A stretch of 64,000 bases of DNA from Ooceraea biroi. Taxonomy: Eukaryota; Arthropoda; Insecta; Hymenoptera; Formicidae. The notes beneath the pieces were generated by a model that did not search any database, was not told where the DNA came from, and saw only the letters and a list, made by a program, of their open reading frames with translations. The stretch's first letter is position 1, and the number at the start of each line of letters is the position of its first letter. The stretch covers positions 15,696,663 to 15,760,662 of the forward strand of contig NC_039509.1 in assembly GCF_003672135.1 (NCBI RefSeq), written 5' to 3'. The translations under genes were made by a program, and so were the position numbers. Positions 25,096-35,523 of the stretch are shown here, piece by piece.

Positions 25096-25247
25096 GACTC
25101 TTGAGATGCGTTACTACAATTTCTGCCCTTTTCAATTCTTCTTTTTTTTTTAAATTAATTGATGTAAAATATAATAGTCGAACAGTATCATCATTGTCAA
25201 TTAATTGGCATTGTCTCTTTATTAATATATAGTATCTTTTTTTATTT

Positions 25248-25481
25248 TTACATTGCTCTGATCGCTTGCGCCATCTCCTCCAATGTCAATAAAATATCCT
25301 TAAGAGCAATACTCTTACCAGTCGCCTGGAATAATATGAGAAATCATCGTATTATTAAACAGCATCAAAAATTCTATTGACTGATTTATATTACGTACGT
25401 CGTAAAGGTGTGTGTACCAATAAAAACGATACTTTCTATCGCTGATTTCTACTCCAACGCTCCATATCATTTTAATTCTCG
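25248..25481 (-). CDS. Candidate terminal exons of an unrecognised gene
   Basis: On the complement, an open stretch 25481-25399 encodes IKMIWSVGVEISDRKYRFYW then YTHLYD up to a donor GTACGT. A 73-nt intron follows, with a pyrimidine-rich acceptor (cttattattccag-like). A second exon, 25325-25248, encodes ATGKSIALKDILLTLEEMAQ and then AIRAM before TAA. AATAAA-type signals occur right after the stop. The phase is 0 across the junction and the composition is protein-like. The upstream boundary (ctag at 25483-25482, phase 1) lacks a pyrimidine tract and I found no further 5' exon. The product is not recognised. It may be a real small gene, a remnant or chance. Confidence 0.3.
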
Positions 25482-27095
25482 CTAGCCCACTTTACATGAT
25501 CTTTGATCAGATGCATCTTATTGGTACATCATTTCTCTATTTTGCTTTGCGGAACTTATGACAGAGTTTTATTTGACACACTGCACGCATCGATTACGAG
25601 CACGTAAGTACTTTCCGATGCAAATTGTCTGATTAGAAATGTCGTCGCGTCTCATTCACTTTCGCTGATGAAAGCGAGGGCAAGCACGATGTAAGAAGCT
25701 ATACGTGCACAAACCTATTTCTGAGACCGCATTCCGAAATTGTACATCAATGCGATCATGTAAGCACGATTAGAAGCAAATGACTGGTCCAGTTAAACCG
25801 GTGCAGCAGAAAATTAATGCAAACTATGTCTAAAAGCCCATTACAATCTTAAGAAACATACAAAACGAGTCGAGAAGCCAACGTCCATATTTGCATAGAG
25901 AAAGAGTAAGTGTATAATAGAAATCAAACGAGTAAGATGTTCCTGACATAAAGATACAGAAATCATGTGATAGTTTCAGAGACGATGTGATACTCTGTGC
26001 GTAATGGCACAAAGACAAGAAAAGTTTGCATTTCATGAATGCACTGTCGTGGGACGCAATTGCAAGGGTAATTGACCGTTCACGATGGCGTGAAGACGTA
26101 AGTAGAGCGAACGGCAGAGTTATCCCTCCGAGATTCTCGCGCTTATCGATTAGAAAGCCGATAATGCGTGTAACAAGCGATATGCATCGAAAACATCGTC
26201 GCCTTGCGTTTGATTTATTAACTCCGTTAGAAATAATTTACGTGAATAGCATAGCTCCGGTCCCTCTTTGTGAGAGTAAAGAAATTGCTTTCTCAAGCTG
26301 TGTCTTCGGGATTTGGTAATTAAATGATAAACGATAATTAATGTTTCTCTTTTCTTCTTTCTGATGTTTTTACTGTTTTTTGAATAAATTTTGAACAAAT
26401 CACAGTTTTTTTAGTTTTTAATCTCTTTGGGATGACCAAGTGAGAGTACGAGTAGAGTTAATTGCCTAAATAGCCGATATAAAAAATTAATGAGTCGATG
26501 ATCTTTTTCTTGAAGCTTGTTGGGAATAAAAGAAAAATCTGTCGTAAAACTAATTTAAAAAATAGTGCTGCGGTTATGGGGCGCGTTTAATTCCTATTAC
26601 TCACTTATTATTAGTCATTTAATACTTGACTACGAGCGAAACGCATCCGATAAGTGTTTTATCGACGTTAAAACTTCCTCTTTCTCAATTTTCATCGGTA
26701 TCTTTACCGCGATTAGTTTAATGTGATTAGCCATGTATGCTAGTTGCGGCGAGCAATACAAGTAGCGGATCGAGTTGCAAGACTCTTCAAAGATCGCTTA
26801 ATCCTATTTGGGACCTACTTTTAAAACGCGCGGGAGAGAAAGTAAGAGGAGTTGCCGATGGGGTGACGGCGGTCGCGTGCTTGAGAAAGTAAAGTCCCTT
26901 TCGCGCATAGAGATGTATACTTGCGCGGCTGCGTACACAGTATATAATGTTCGCAAAACCGATCTATATGGGTCACGAGAGGAAGTTAGACTAACGATGC
27001 TCAAAGGGTCCTGTCTTAACTTCTTCGTAGTTTTATATCTATTTATACTTTCAAAAAAAAACTTTCTGATGATTCTGAATTAACGTTACCTTAGA
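25482..27095. other. Intergenic spacer
   Basis: Mixed-composition DNA between the satellite/orphan exon segment and the first TTAA foldback element. Several 60-100 codon frames exist on both strands, but none has family features or a convincing splice context. Confidence 0.4.
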
Positions 27096-27821
27096 TTAAG
27101 GGGGGAGCCTGCTTTAGAACGTTGAAAATAAGGTATAATTTTACGAATTTTTTTGGAGAAACTATACAGCGGATCATTATAAAACTTTGATGCATTTATT
27201 AGTACATGTTTAAAGATAAAGAAATTATTTTTTGATTTGAATATATCGCCTGTAGAGGTCGTCCTGGAGGCATCTTAGTGCAGCCGGCATTGTAAATTGG
27301 TGAGCATTCTCCTGCCTCCAAATTTCATCCAAACTGAAAAATTGAAATATTTTCTTGTTACTTATGAATTCCCATCGTCGATGAACCTTTAATATTCATA
27401 AAAACATTAAGTTAAACAATTATTTTTGCATGAAAAAGTTCAAAAACTTTGCCTAAAAATCGTACTTTTGTGTTCTAAGCTCCACCATTTTGGCACTTTT
27501 CAACTTTTTTCTTCTCTCTTTGGTTCATCGACGATGGGAATTCATAAATAACGAGAACATATTTCAATGTTTCAGTTTAGACGAAATTTGAAGGCAGGAG
27601 AATGCTCACCAATTTGCAATGCCGGCGACGCGGCTGCACTAAGATTTCTCCAGGACGACCTCTACAAGCGATATATTCAAATCAAAAAATAATTTTTTTA
27701 TCTTTAAACATGTACTAATAAATGCATCAAAGTTTTATAATGATCCGCTGTATAGTTTCTCCAAAAACAATTCGTAAAATATACCTTATTTTCAGCGTTC
27801 TAAAGCAGGCTCCCCCCTTAA
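27096..27821. mobile_element. 718-bp TTAA-flanked foldback element, copy 1
   Basis: The element occupies 27100-27817 and is bounded by TTAA on both sides (27096-27099 and 27818-27821), the target preference of piggyBac transposons. It starts GGGGGGAGCCTGCTTTAGAA and ends with the complement. It is almost entirely one imperfect palindrome: arms of about 290 bp around a centre near 27455. No transposase is encoded. Copy 2 at 34802 has the same length and is about 99% identical by eye. Confidence 0.9.
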
Positions 27822-30019
27822 TGATAAATTAAAGAAACTAATTCGATACTTGTAGTAATTTAGTTGTTGATTGCACCATACTTACAATTAGCATTACGTG
27901 TAACGTTTTCATCAAATTCTTGGCAGCTAATACATGATTTGTAGTTGTGCACGAGCCCAGCAAATTATTGGAGCAAATACAGATTGAAGCGCACTTACCG
28001 CGCTGAGCGATATTTTTCTTTTATGGAAAAGATTACGAACAGATACCTCGATTTACGCCGCTCTAATTAACGTCTTACGTGGTACATGTACCGTGGTTAT
28101 TACTTGAGATCAGCTTTATATATCCTGCGACAAACAAGCTTTTCTTCTCATGTAGAATCATTTACTCGAAGTCATTGATGATTTCGACAAACAAGAGACA
28201 CGCAATGGCAAATAACGAAATCGTTATCCTCGTGCTCTTTCTTACCGCGACGGATTTCCGCGAGAATAGTCTTATCTCTTACTAGATACTTATTAATTAC
28301 TTAATACTCGACATATCAACGTGGTGACGTTGCCGCAATCACGTAACGTCACTCTTGCATTTGCATCACTTTTACGTATTTTCCATGACGTCGTGACACT
28401 TCTGCGATTGATATCGCCGACGCGGAATAGCCCAATCGCATTCCGCGGCTATTTATCTATTCGCGTCACAAGAGTTGCGCGGACACGTCTCGTGTACGCA
28501 AAAGACCGCAATGTGCATTGCAACGTTGCCGCCTAATTGCACCCAGATATCTTGGGCTTCCTCGACGTTACGCAATAGCACACGTCACGAATCCGTATCT
28601 TTTTTTTACGGTATTCCGCGGTTACGCTAATGTGTGAATTTGCATGATAGGAACGATCGAAGAGCTGCGCCAATTGAACTTTCCAAGTTTCCGTTGCGCC
28701 TTTTTGTGCGCGAAAGTTCTATTTATAATTAATTGCAATCGACGAGGTAACGCGTGGAACATCTTGCAGCAAAGTAAAACTTCTGTTTTATACATTATTT
28801 AAATATTCTTTCAAACAAACTTGAAAGGAGAAATGGAACAACAGATGATATCTTAAATCTGATTATTTCTTCAGTTTCTTGACTTTAGTTTAAGATTATC
28901 AACATAGCGCCAAATCACTTAGCCGTGCAGAATAATGGCTATTATAGAGAGTGATATCTGCAGGAGAAGAAACTCCAAGGCTTCCGGCGGTGAGGAGCAT
29001 AATTTGTTCGCGAAGCCATCGCACTGAGCCGTGATAAAACGCAATGGACACATCGGACTTTCGAAGTTCACGGAGAAAGTTACACCTGGTTGACTCTGGT
29101 GGCGGGTACTAGGCGGCTTGTCTAGACGAATAAAAGCACTGATAATCTCACGATCGTGCTCTCCAGTTTCGACCCAGTTCTTGCGCGCATTCCCGGCTGC
29201 GACAGTCTTGTGTCGTGCCTGTAAACCGTTCTGTATGATAGGATCTTGTCGGCGAACACTTTCGATCTTAATTAATTAATCCATTCTTCATGCCGATTTT
29301 TCTTTTTTATAATATACACAATTGAGAGGCAGAAGACTGCTGTTAACGAGCATCGTTAATTGCCTTTTATTCTAAAAACGAATGTCGTGTATCTTGAATA
29401 ATGTCAAAAGTGACTCGAGAATAAAGCTATTGAAGTAAAACGTTAAATCGGTTTGGAATAATAACATGGTCGATCAATTTTTGTATTTTAATTGAAAGCT
29501 AAAGAGACTCGCGTCATTTTATACGGTCATCGGAATCCAACGCTATATATTTAGTGGATTCTTTTGTCACTCTCACTAATGCGGATATGCTTTGACTTTG
29601 CATGTCCGGTCGTTTACGTAAAGAGATAGTTCGTGTAACAGGATACAAACCGACACCTTCAGAGGTGTCAAAGAAGAGAAAGGAGCTAATAACGCGTCAA
29701 ACATGACGTACGTAGTGTCGTTTGCTTTCGTTTTCATCCAGAATACAATCTGCATAAATTTTCGACATTTGCAGCGTAAACAGTACACGTAATAGATGAT
29801 GTATACGACTTCTTATTCACGCCATCATATTGTATCGTACTTCGTTTTCAATTATTCGCTTATAATTGATTCGATATTTCTCAACCACATTATCATCGTT
29901 GATCACAATTTTTGCTAAAGACGTGCGTAAGATTCTAGTGCCATAAATCTGATGAATCAACCCATAAAACGCGCATTTTTATTATAAAATAATGTTCAGT
30001 TGTTTGCTGGTTTTTTCAG

Positions 30020-30133
30020 GGTCTACTTGCCACGTTGCAAAAACTGTTAATTGACGTGTTCTTATTTCATGTCATGTGCAATAGCATATTACCGAAACGG
30101 ATCCGCGAGATCCGTAATCTACACGATCAGCAC
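30020..30133 (+). other. Exon-like segment, product unknown
   Basis: A strong acceptor (ggttttttcag) at 30019 is followed by 114 nt open in phase 0, including a stretch reading LPKRIREIRNLHDQH, up to a good donor CAC|GTAAGA at 30134. No flanking exons could be linked. It could be a cassette exon of an unseen transcript, a non-coding RNA exon or chance. Confidence 0.18.
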
Positions 30134-31949
30134 GTAAGAATGTTACGATGGAGGTCTGATGATCTTGAAAGCTGCCTGGACGGTTCGTCATCGTTTCGTC
30201 GATCGCGAAGTGTTACGTGCCGCAACTTTTCACTTGGAATTTCCTCTTATTCCTAACGATCGAGTCTCTATGTTCGTTTTTTCGTGTGGTCTCCCCCTAC
30301 CATATACCATATACACACAGTTACCAAATCATGGAATTACATTTTTTATTATTTTATCGTTTTGCTTTCTTACTCATTACTTTTGGAATAATTGAAGACC
30401 GTTTTAGAAAACATTTTATACTTAAAATGAAGATTCGCTGCAGCATATGTATATATGTGCGTGTGTGAGGCACTATCTGAACAAACAACTCTCTCCCATT
30501 AGTCGCATTAGGATTCTCGTTGCATTACTCTTGCGAAAAATACGCCGACTGTTCACTGTGATACCAGTCTGAATAAAATATCTTGAAGAGCACAAAGCGT
30601 ATCTCTGTTTTTACACACGTATATGCATTACGGCGCATCCTACCATGATCGTTACAAAAATTGATACGTTAGACCGGCTTCACCTTTACGCTCGCCGCGC
30701 GAATCCGAGCACGAAAGTGGCACGTCACAGCTTTGCAAAGATATGCCGAAAAAATAATTTCGTTGCGATTGTCTCATCGTCTCACCTCTCGGCTTGTCAC
30801 TGACTTTCACCGCCGCTTAAATAATAATTCACGGCGCAACGATTTCCTGATGCCCGCGGACGTCGTAAATTCGCAAAAAACGACGGTGTCCCGAATAAAA
30901 CGCGCTGCGACGCCTTTTTCCTGCTTATACGTCGAATCGTTATTTTAACAAACTGGGAAGCCATAGCTCGAGCTTCGGGAACGATTGTCCTCAAAATTTA
31001 AATGGCGTCAATCTTAGTTATACCGCACGAAAACGTATATTTTCAGGTATTAATAATGTCTGTCTAATGAATTCTTAATGCCTAATTGGTGCTGATTCAA
31101 AAGATAAACAAGAAGCACTCAATAGCAGAGATGTTATACAAAGGAGAAATTTTTGTAGAACCTTCACCGCAAAGTTTAGGAGAAGTTCTGTTTTTCATGC
31201 TCTTTTTCGGTAAGACAATGGCCCGCGCTCATTCTTAGAATGGTTAGCAGTTAATGGTCTCAAACTACTTCCTAAAGGTCCGCGGCAGTCCAGCAAGGCC
31301 TGAAGAAACGTTGCACGGATCGGAAATGCACTCGTTCGGGCTTTTAATACGGTTTGCGAGACCGATGTCTGATCGAAAGATTTTATCTTCGTTCCACAAA
31401 CCTGATGCTCAATTACCCGATGAACTCTACAGAGATCTCTGACGCTTCATTTCTACGGAACCTGCTTCTTAGAAACGACTTGTGGTGTACATTCATTAAC
31501 ATTTTTACGCGCAAATTCGCGCAAACTCTCACCTCGATTAATAAAATAGAGAGATGTCTGTAGCTTTCTAGCACGTTAACAAAATAGGTGTCTGTACTCG
31601 GTCATTAACGAACAAAGGAACAATGCGGCGGGAGATTAAGCAGTCCATCGTAAGTTTCGGTGACACCGGAATGTCATTCACCTCCCGCGACAGTCGTAGC
31701 TAAGCTTCGCAGGTGCCATTTCATCCTAATTGCGCTCTTCCATGAGACCCCACTGAATTGTAATCCCTCTACACGGTGAGGCACGCGTGTGAGGTCACTC
31801 ATGCGTGATAGCTTTATCGTAAGCACGTTATTATTTAATATTGACTCATGCCCAAAATTTTCAATTAATAGCACCTAATTATCGAGAAACGTGACTTCAA
31901 TCCCAACGTCCTGGAACATGACGCAAGTTCCAACGTTCCATGATATCCT

Positions 31950-33119
31950 TCCTCGCAGGAAGTCTCCACCGGAAACGAGCTGGGTGTTACGGAAGGTCGC
32001 TGAAACCAATGGCGAATGAGAGAAAAGAGACAGAAAGAGAGAGAAGTAGGAGAAGTGAAGAGTCATCCTGGATCGCGCCAAAGGATAACCGCGGCACCTC
32101 CGCGCTGGCGCCGGTTAGGTTTCTTCTTCTGGTCCGGACGCCAGAGGAGTGGTGGTGGTGATGGTGGCGTGGGCTGTCGCCTCGTGCGCAAACCTGGTGG
32201 GGGAGAGAGACCTCGAGAGAGTTTTACGTACCGAAATGAAACTACTCCGCGGAGAAAGTGACAGACGTAGCGGTGCCGGCGGACACCGACGACGACGACG
32301 AGGGCGACGACGACAACGACGGTGACAGCGAGCGGGTAGGCAGACGTTCTTCAGGGCACCGTAGACACGGTGCGTGCCCGTCGCACGATGCGGACCTTCG
32401 CCGTCGCGTGGTAACGCTCCGTCAGTCGTCCGGGTCGGCGAAGGTGCCGAGTCTCACTCAACCCTCCGACCGAGGGAGAGACCGTGTCGGGAGAATCGGG
32501 AGAAATCAGACTGTAAGATTGGGCCTGGAGAATCCTCGGTGGAAGACGCTGTCGGTCGGAAATCAGTGGAAGTGAGAGAAATGAAAGGTGCGCACTCGTG
32601 AGGACGACGGCGCCTCGAAGATACAGAACAGTGAGACCTCGAAGCTGAACAGGCGCCGATCCGTGAGGGAGTTCGATCGAAAAATTCAGGCCCGACCTCG
32701 TTAGTCACCGAGGCAACAGGATCTTATCGCGTGGCGGTCGATAACGATACGCGAATACGCAAGGAGCATACCAGCCTGGAGTCATAGTCTCCGCACGACG
32801 GCGGGAGGGGAGTTCCCGTCAGTCGATTCCCGTAATGCTGGGCATGTGAATCGTGAGTGCTGGAGGATTCGTGACCCGAAGGAGATGAATTGATCAGGAA
32901 CGAACAATCCCGCGGCGATACGGAGAAGGACCCTCGTCGCAACGGTAACCCCGATTGTGTTATGGTGCTGAGGACTATTTTGGACAGACGAGGTAGACGA
33001 AGAGGTCGCAGAAGAGTGGGTGGCAGGAGCAGCATCTCGGCGGGGTCCCCCTGAGAAATCGCTCGCATTGCCTCGATCAGCCGAGGAGAAATCCGGGAAG
33101 GTCAATCGTTTGGTGAATC
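31950..33119 (+). promoter_or_regulatory. CpG-rich block, candidate promoter / non-coding first exon
   Basis: GC rises sharply, with many CpGs and open frames on both strands, as seen at promoters elsewhere in this window. The block ends at a good donor-like GTGAGT at 33121. The next plus-strand gene starts at 39952, and its first coding exon is itself preceded by a splice acceptor at 39944. A 5' UTR exon here spliced across about 6.8 kb to the protease gene is therefore possible, but this is inference only. Confidence 0.3.
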
Positions 33120-33946
33120 GGTGAGTCGATTCATCCTTCTCTCTCGTAGATCGCAGGTCTATTTTGTCTGCCGCGTTTTCTATTTTCTAATCTTGACGCG
33201 TAAACGCGAGAGGATGCGTACGAGAAATCTCTGGGGAGGTTTAACAGAATAATAAAATGATACAACTAGAACATGAAAATAGATAAAGCAGATTTTAACA
33301 TTGAGAGATTGGAACTTGCTCTGCTATAAGTGCCAACAACTGCACAAAATTAAAACAATTGCGTTAAGTACAATCAATTATTTGTAATGCGCCTGACGGA
33401 GCGATCTAAAGTTATTTACAATTTTTGTTTGGCTTTCGGAGCTCAAGCTTGAACTGGTTTAACGAGAGTTTTCCTCAATCAAGGCGGGAAGTAAGAGTAT
33501 CTGTATACATTCAATACAAGGAAAGTAACTTGTAGAGGAAAGATGAAAAGAATAGATAGTGCACTCTCAACTTGGTAACACACATGAATACGATTGAAGG
33601 ATTAAAAATCAGATTAGTCTATATGGTGTTCATTACCACAGAGATACAGCGGCAGCCAAGTGTTTGCTCAACGTAACACATTGAAGAATCCATATATGTA
33701 TCTCTCAACAAGCAAGTGTATCTTTTAATGCATGAAAATTCATCCGCATGAAGGAGAAGAGCGATTCGCTCAGTTTCGAAAATCAAAACTTTCTCCCGTA
33801 GCGTTTCCTCATGTGATCGTACGAACGATAAACTGCGTGCACAAAGAACGCATCTCGAAGCGGCTGAAATTTATTCGATTTATTACCGAGAATCGAACGC
33901 TCGATTTCGTTTCGCTAAGTTTAACGTGTGATTAAACTGCGGTTAC

Positions 33947-34038
33947 TATAAAAGCGGGGAGAAAGCAAGATCGCGCCTTTGCGGAGAGCACCTATCCGTC
34001 GAAAGAGAGACTATCAGCCGTCTCTCACGTATAAAAAG
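33947..34038 (+). promoter_or_regulatory. Two TATA-box-like sites
   Basis: TATAAAAG at 33947-33954 and TATAAAAAG at 34030-34038 both match the TATA consensus on the plus strand, in a locally less AT-rich context. No clear initiator or downstream open frame confirms a promoter. Confidence 0.25.
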
Positions 34039-34208
34039 TGTGCTAAGCGAAAAGCGCAAGCCGGTGCGTGTGGTGATTTTGATGCATGGAAGCAACCGGT
34101 GCCACACTCGTTCTCCAACTGGATTTCAAGCTTGTCCAAGCACGTCAATTAAGTTTAACAACCGCATCGTGTGGTAGTTTCCTTTGTGTCGACATGGACC
34201 ATTCCGTA

Positions 34209-34246
34209 TGAAGCACTTCACTCGGTGAAGCACTTCACTTGGTGAA
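34209..34246. repeat. 17-bp tandem repeat with internal palindrome
   Basis: TGAAGCACTTCACTCGG at 34209-34225 is repeated with one change at 34226-34242 and followed by TGAA. Within each unit junction, CTTCAC-TYG-GTGAAG is an inverted repeat, so two adjacent palindromic sites are formed. Confidence 0.65.
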
Positions 34247-34797
34247 TAATCAGCTTTCCCGATGACTTACCATTGTACCGTGCTTGTTTACTGGAATAAA
34301 ATATTTTTCTTATAATCAATCAACGATTTTGCGCATTTTTCTCAGGTAATCGAATAATTTACGAACGGACGTGTATTCTATCGATACGGGGCAGTGAAAG
34401 GCAAAAATGTGCTTCTTGAAAGCTCCGAGTGGACTCTCGAAAGCGGTACATTTTTGTTAATCTTGTACGCGAAAGGAAAGTCCCAGCTAATTTCGGAAGG
34501 AAGACACGGTTTCGCAAAAGACGCGTGATCGCCGGTTTAACACGCGAATTTCAGCATCACGTGGCCGTGGAGTGTCGCCTGCGTGGAGGTGTTTTTTAAG
34601 TTTCCATCCTCGTAGGCAGTGAAAGTACTTCCGTTCTTTCTCAAAACGAAGCGCTCGCGATGGCGCATCGAGGATGCACGCTTCGGTACCGTTGTACGCG
34701 CATTGCCCAAACACTCCTCATGATTTACGTAACGGGATTCGATAGACGTCTCAGCAGGAGAAACGTGGACTGGAAGCATCGCCACGCGAGTGGGCTT

Positions 34798-35523
34798 TTA
34801 AGGGGGGAGCCTGCTTTAGAACGTTGAAAATAAGGTATAATTTTACGAATTTTTTTGGAGAAACTATACAGCGGATCATTATAAAACTTTGATGCATTTA
34901 TTAGTACATGTTTAAAGATAAAGAAATTATTTTTTTATTTGAACATATCGCCTGTAGAGGTCGTCCTGGAGGCATCTTAGTGCAGCCGGCATTGTAAATT
35001 GGTGAGCATTCTCCTGCCTCCAAATTTCATCCAAACTGAAAAATTGAAATATTTTCTTGTTACTTATGAATTCCCATCGTCGATGAACCTTTAATATTCA
35101 TAAAAACATTAAGTTAAACAATTATTTTTGCATGAAAATGTTCAAAACCTTTGCCTAAAAATCGTACTTTTGTGTTCTAAGCTCCACCATTTTGGCACTT
35201 TTCAACTTTTTTCTTCTCTCTTTGGTTCATCGACGATGGGAATTCATAAATAACGAGAACATATTTCAATTTTTCAGTTTAGACGAAATTTGGAGGCAGG
35301 AGAATGCTCACCAATTTGCAATGCCGGCGACGCGGCTGCACTAAGATTTCTCCAGGACGACCTCTACAAGCGATATATTCAAATCAAAAAATAATTTTTT
35401 TATCTTTAAACATGTACTAATAAATGCATCAAAGTTTTATAATGATCCGCTGTATAGTTTCTTCAAAAACAATTCGTAAAATATACCTTATTTTCAGCGT
35501 TCTAAAGCAGGCTCCCCCCTTAA
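34798..35523. mobile_element. 718-bp TTAA-flanked foldback element, copy 2
   Basis: The element occupies 34802-35519, with TTAA at 34798-34801 and 35520-35523. It has the same length, ends and palindromic organisation as copy 1 at 27100, in the same orientation. I count under ten single-base differences, which implies recent amplification by a piggyBac-type transposase supplied elsewhere. Confidence 0.9.

Larger units (their letters stand above)
27822..34797. other. Intergenic, repeat-poor, with a CpG-rich block
   Basis: Between the two TTAA elements. AT-rich and CpG-containing segments alternate with no assembled gene. Points of note: an exon-like segment at 30020-30133, a strongly CpG- and GA-rich block at about 31950-33120 (listed separately), two TATA-box-like sites at 33947 and 34030, and a 17-bp tandem palindromic repeat at 34209-34246. 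Confidence 0.4.
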
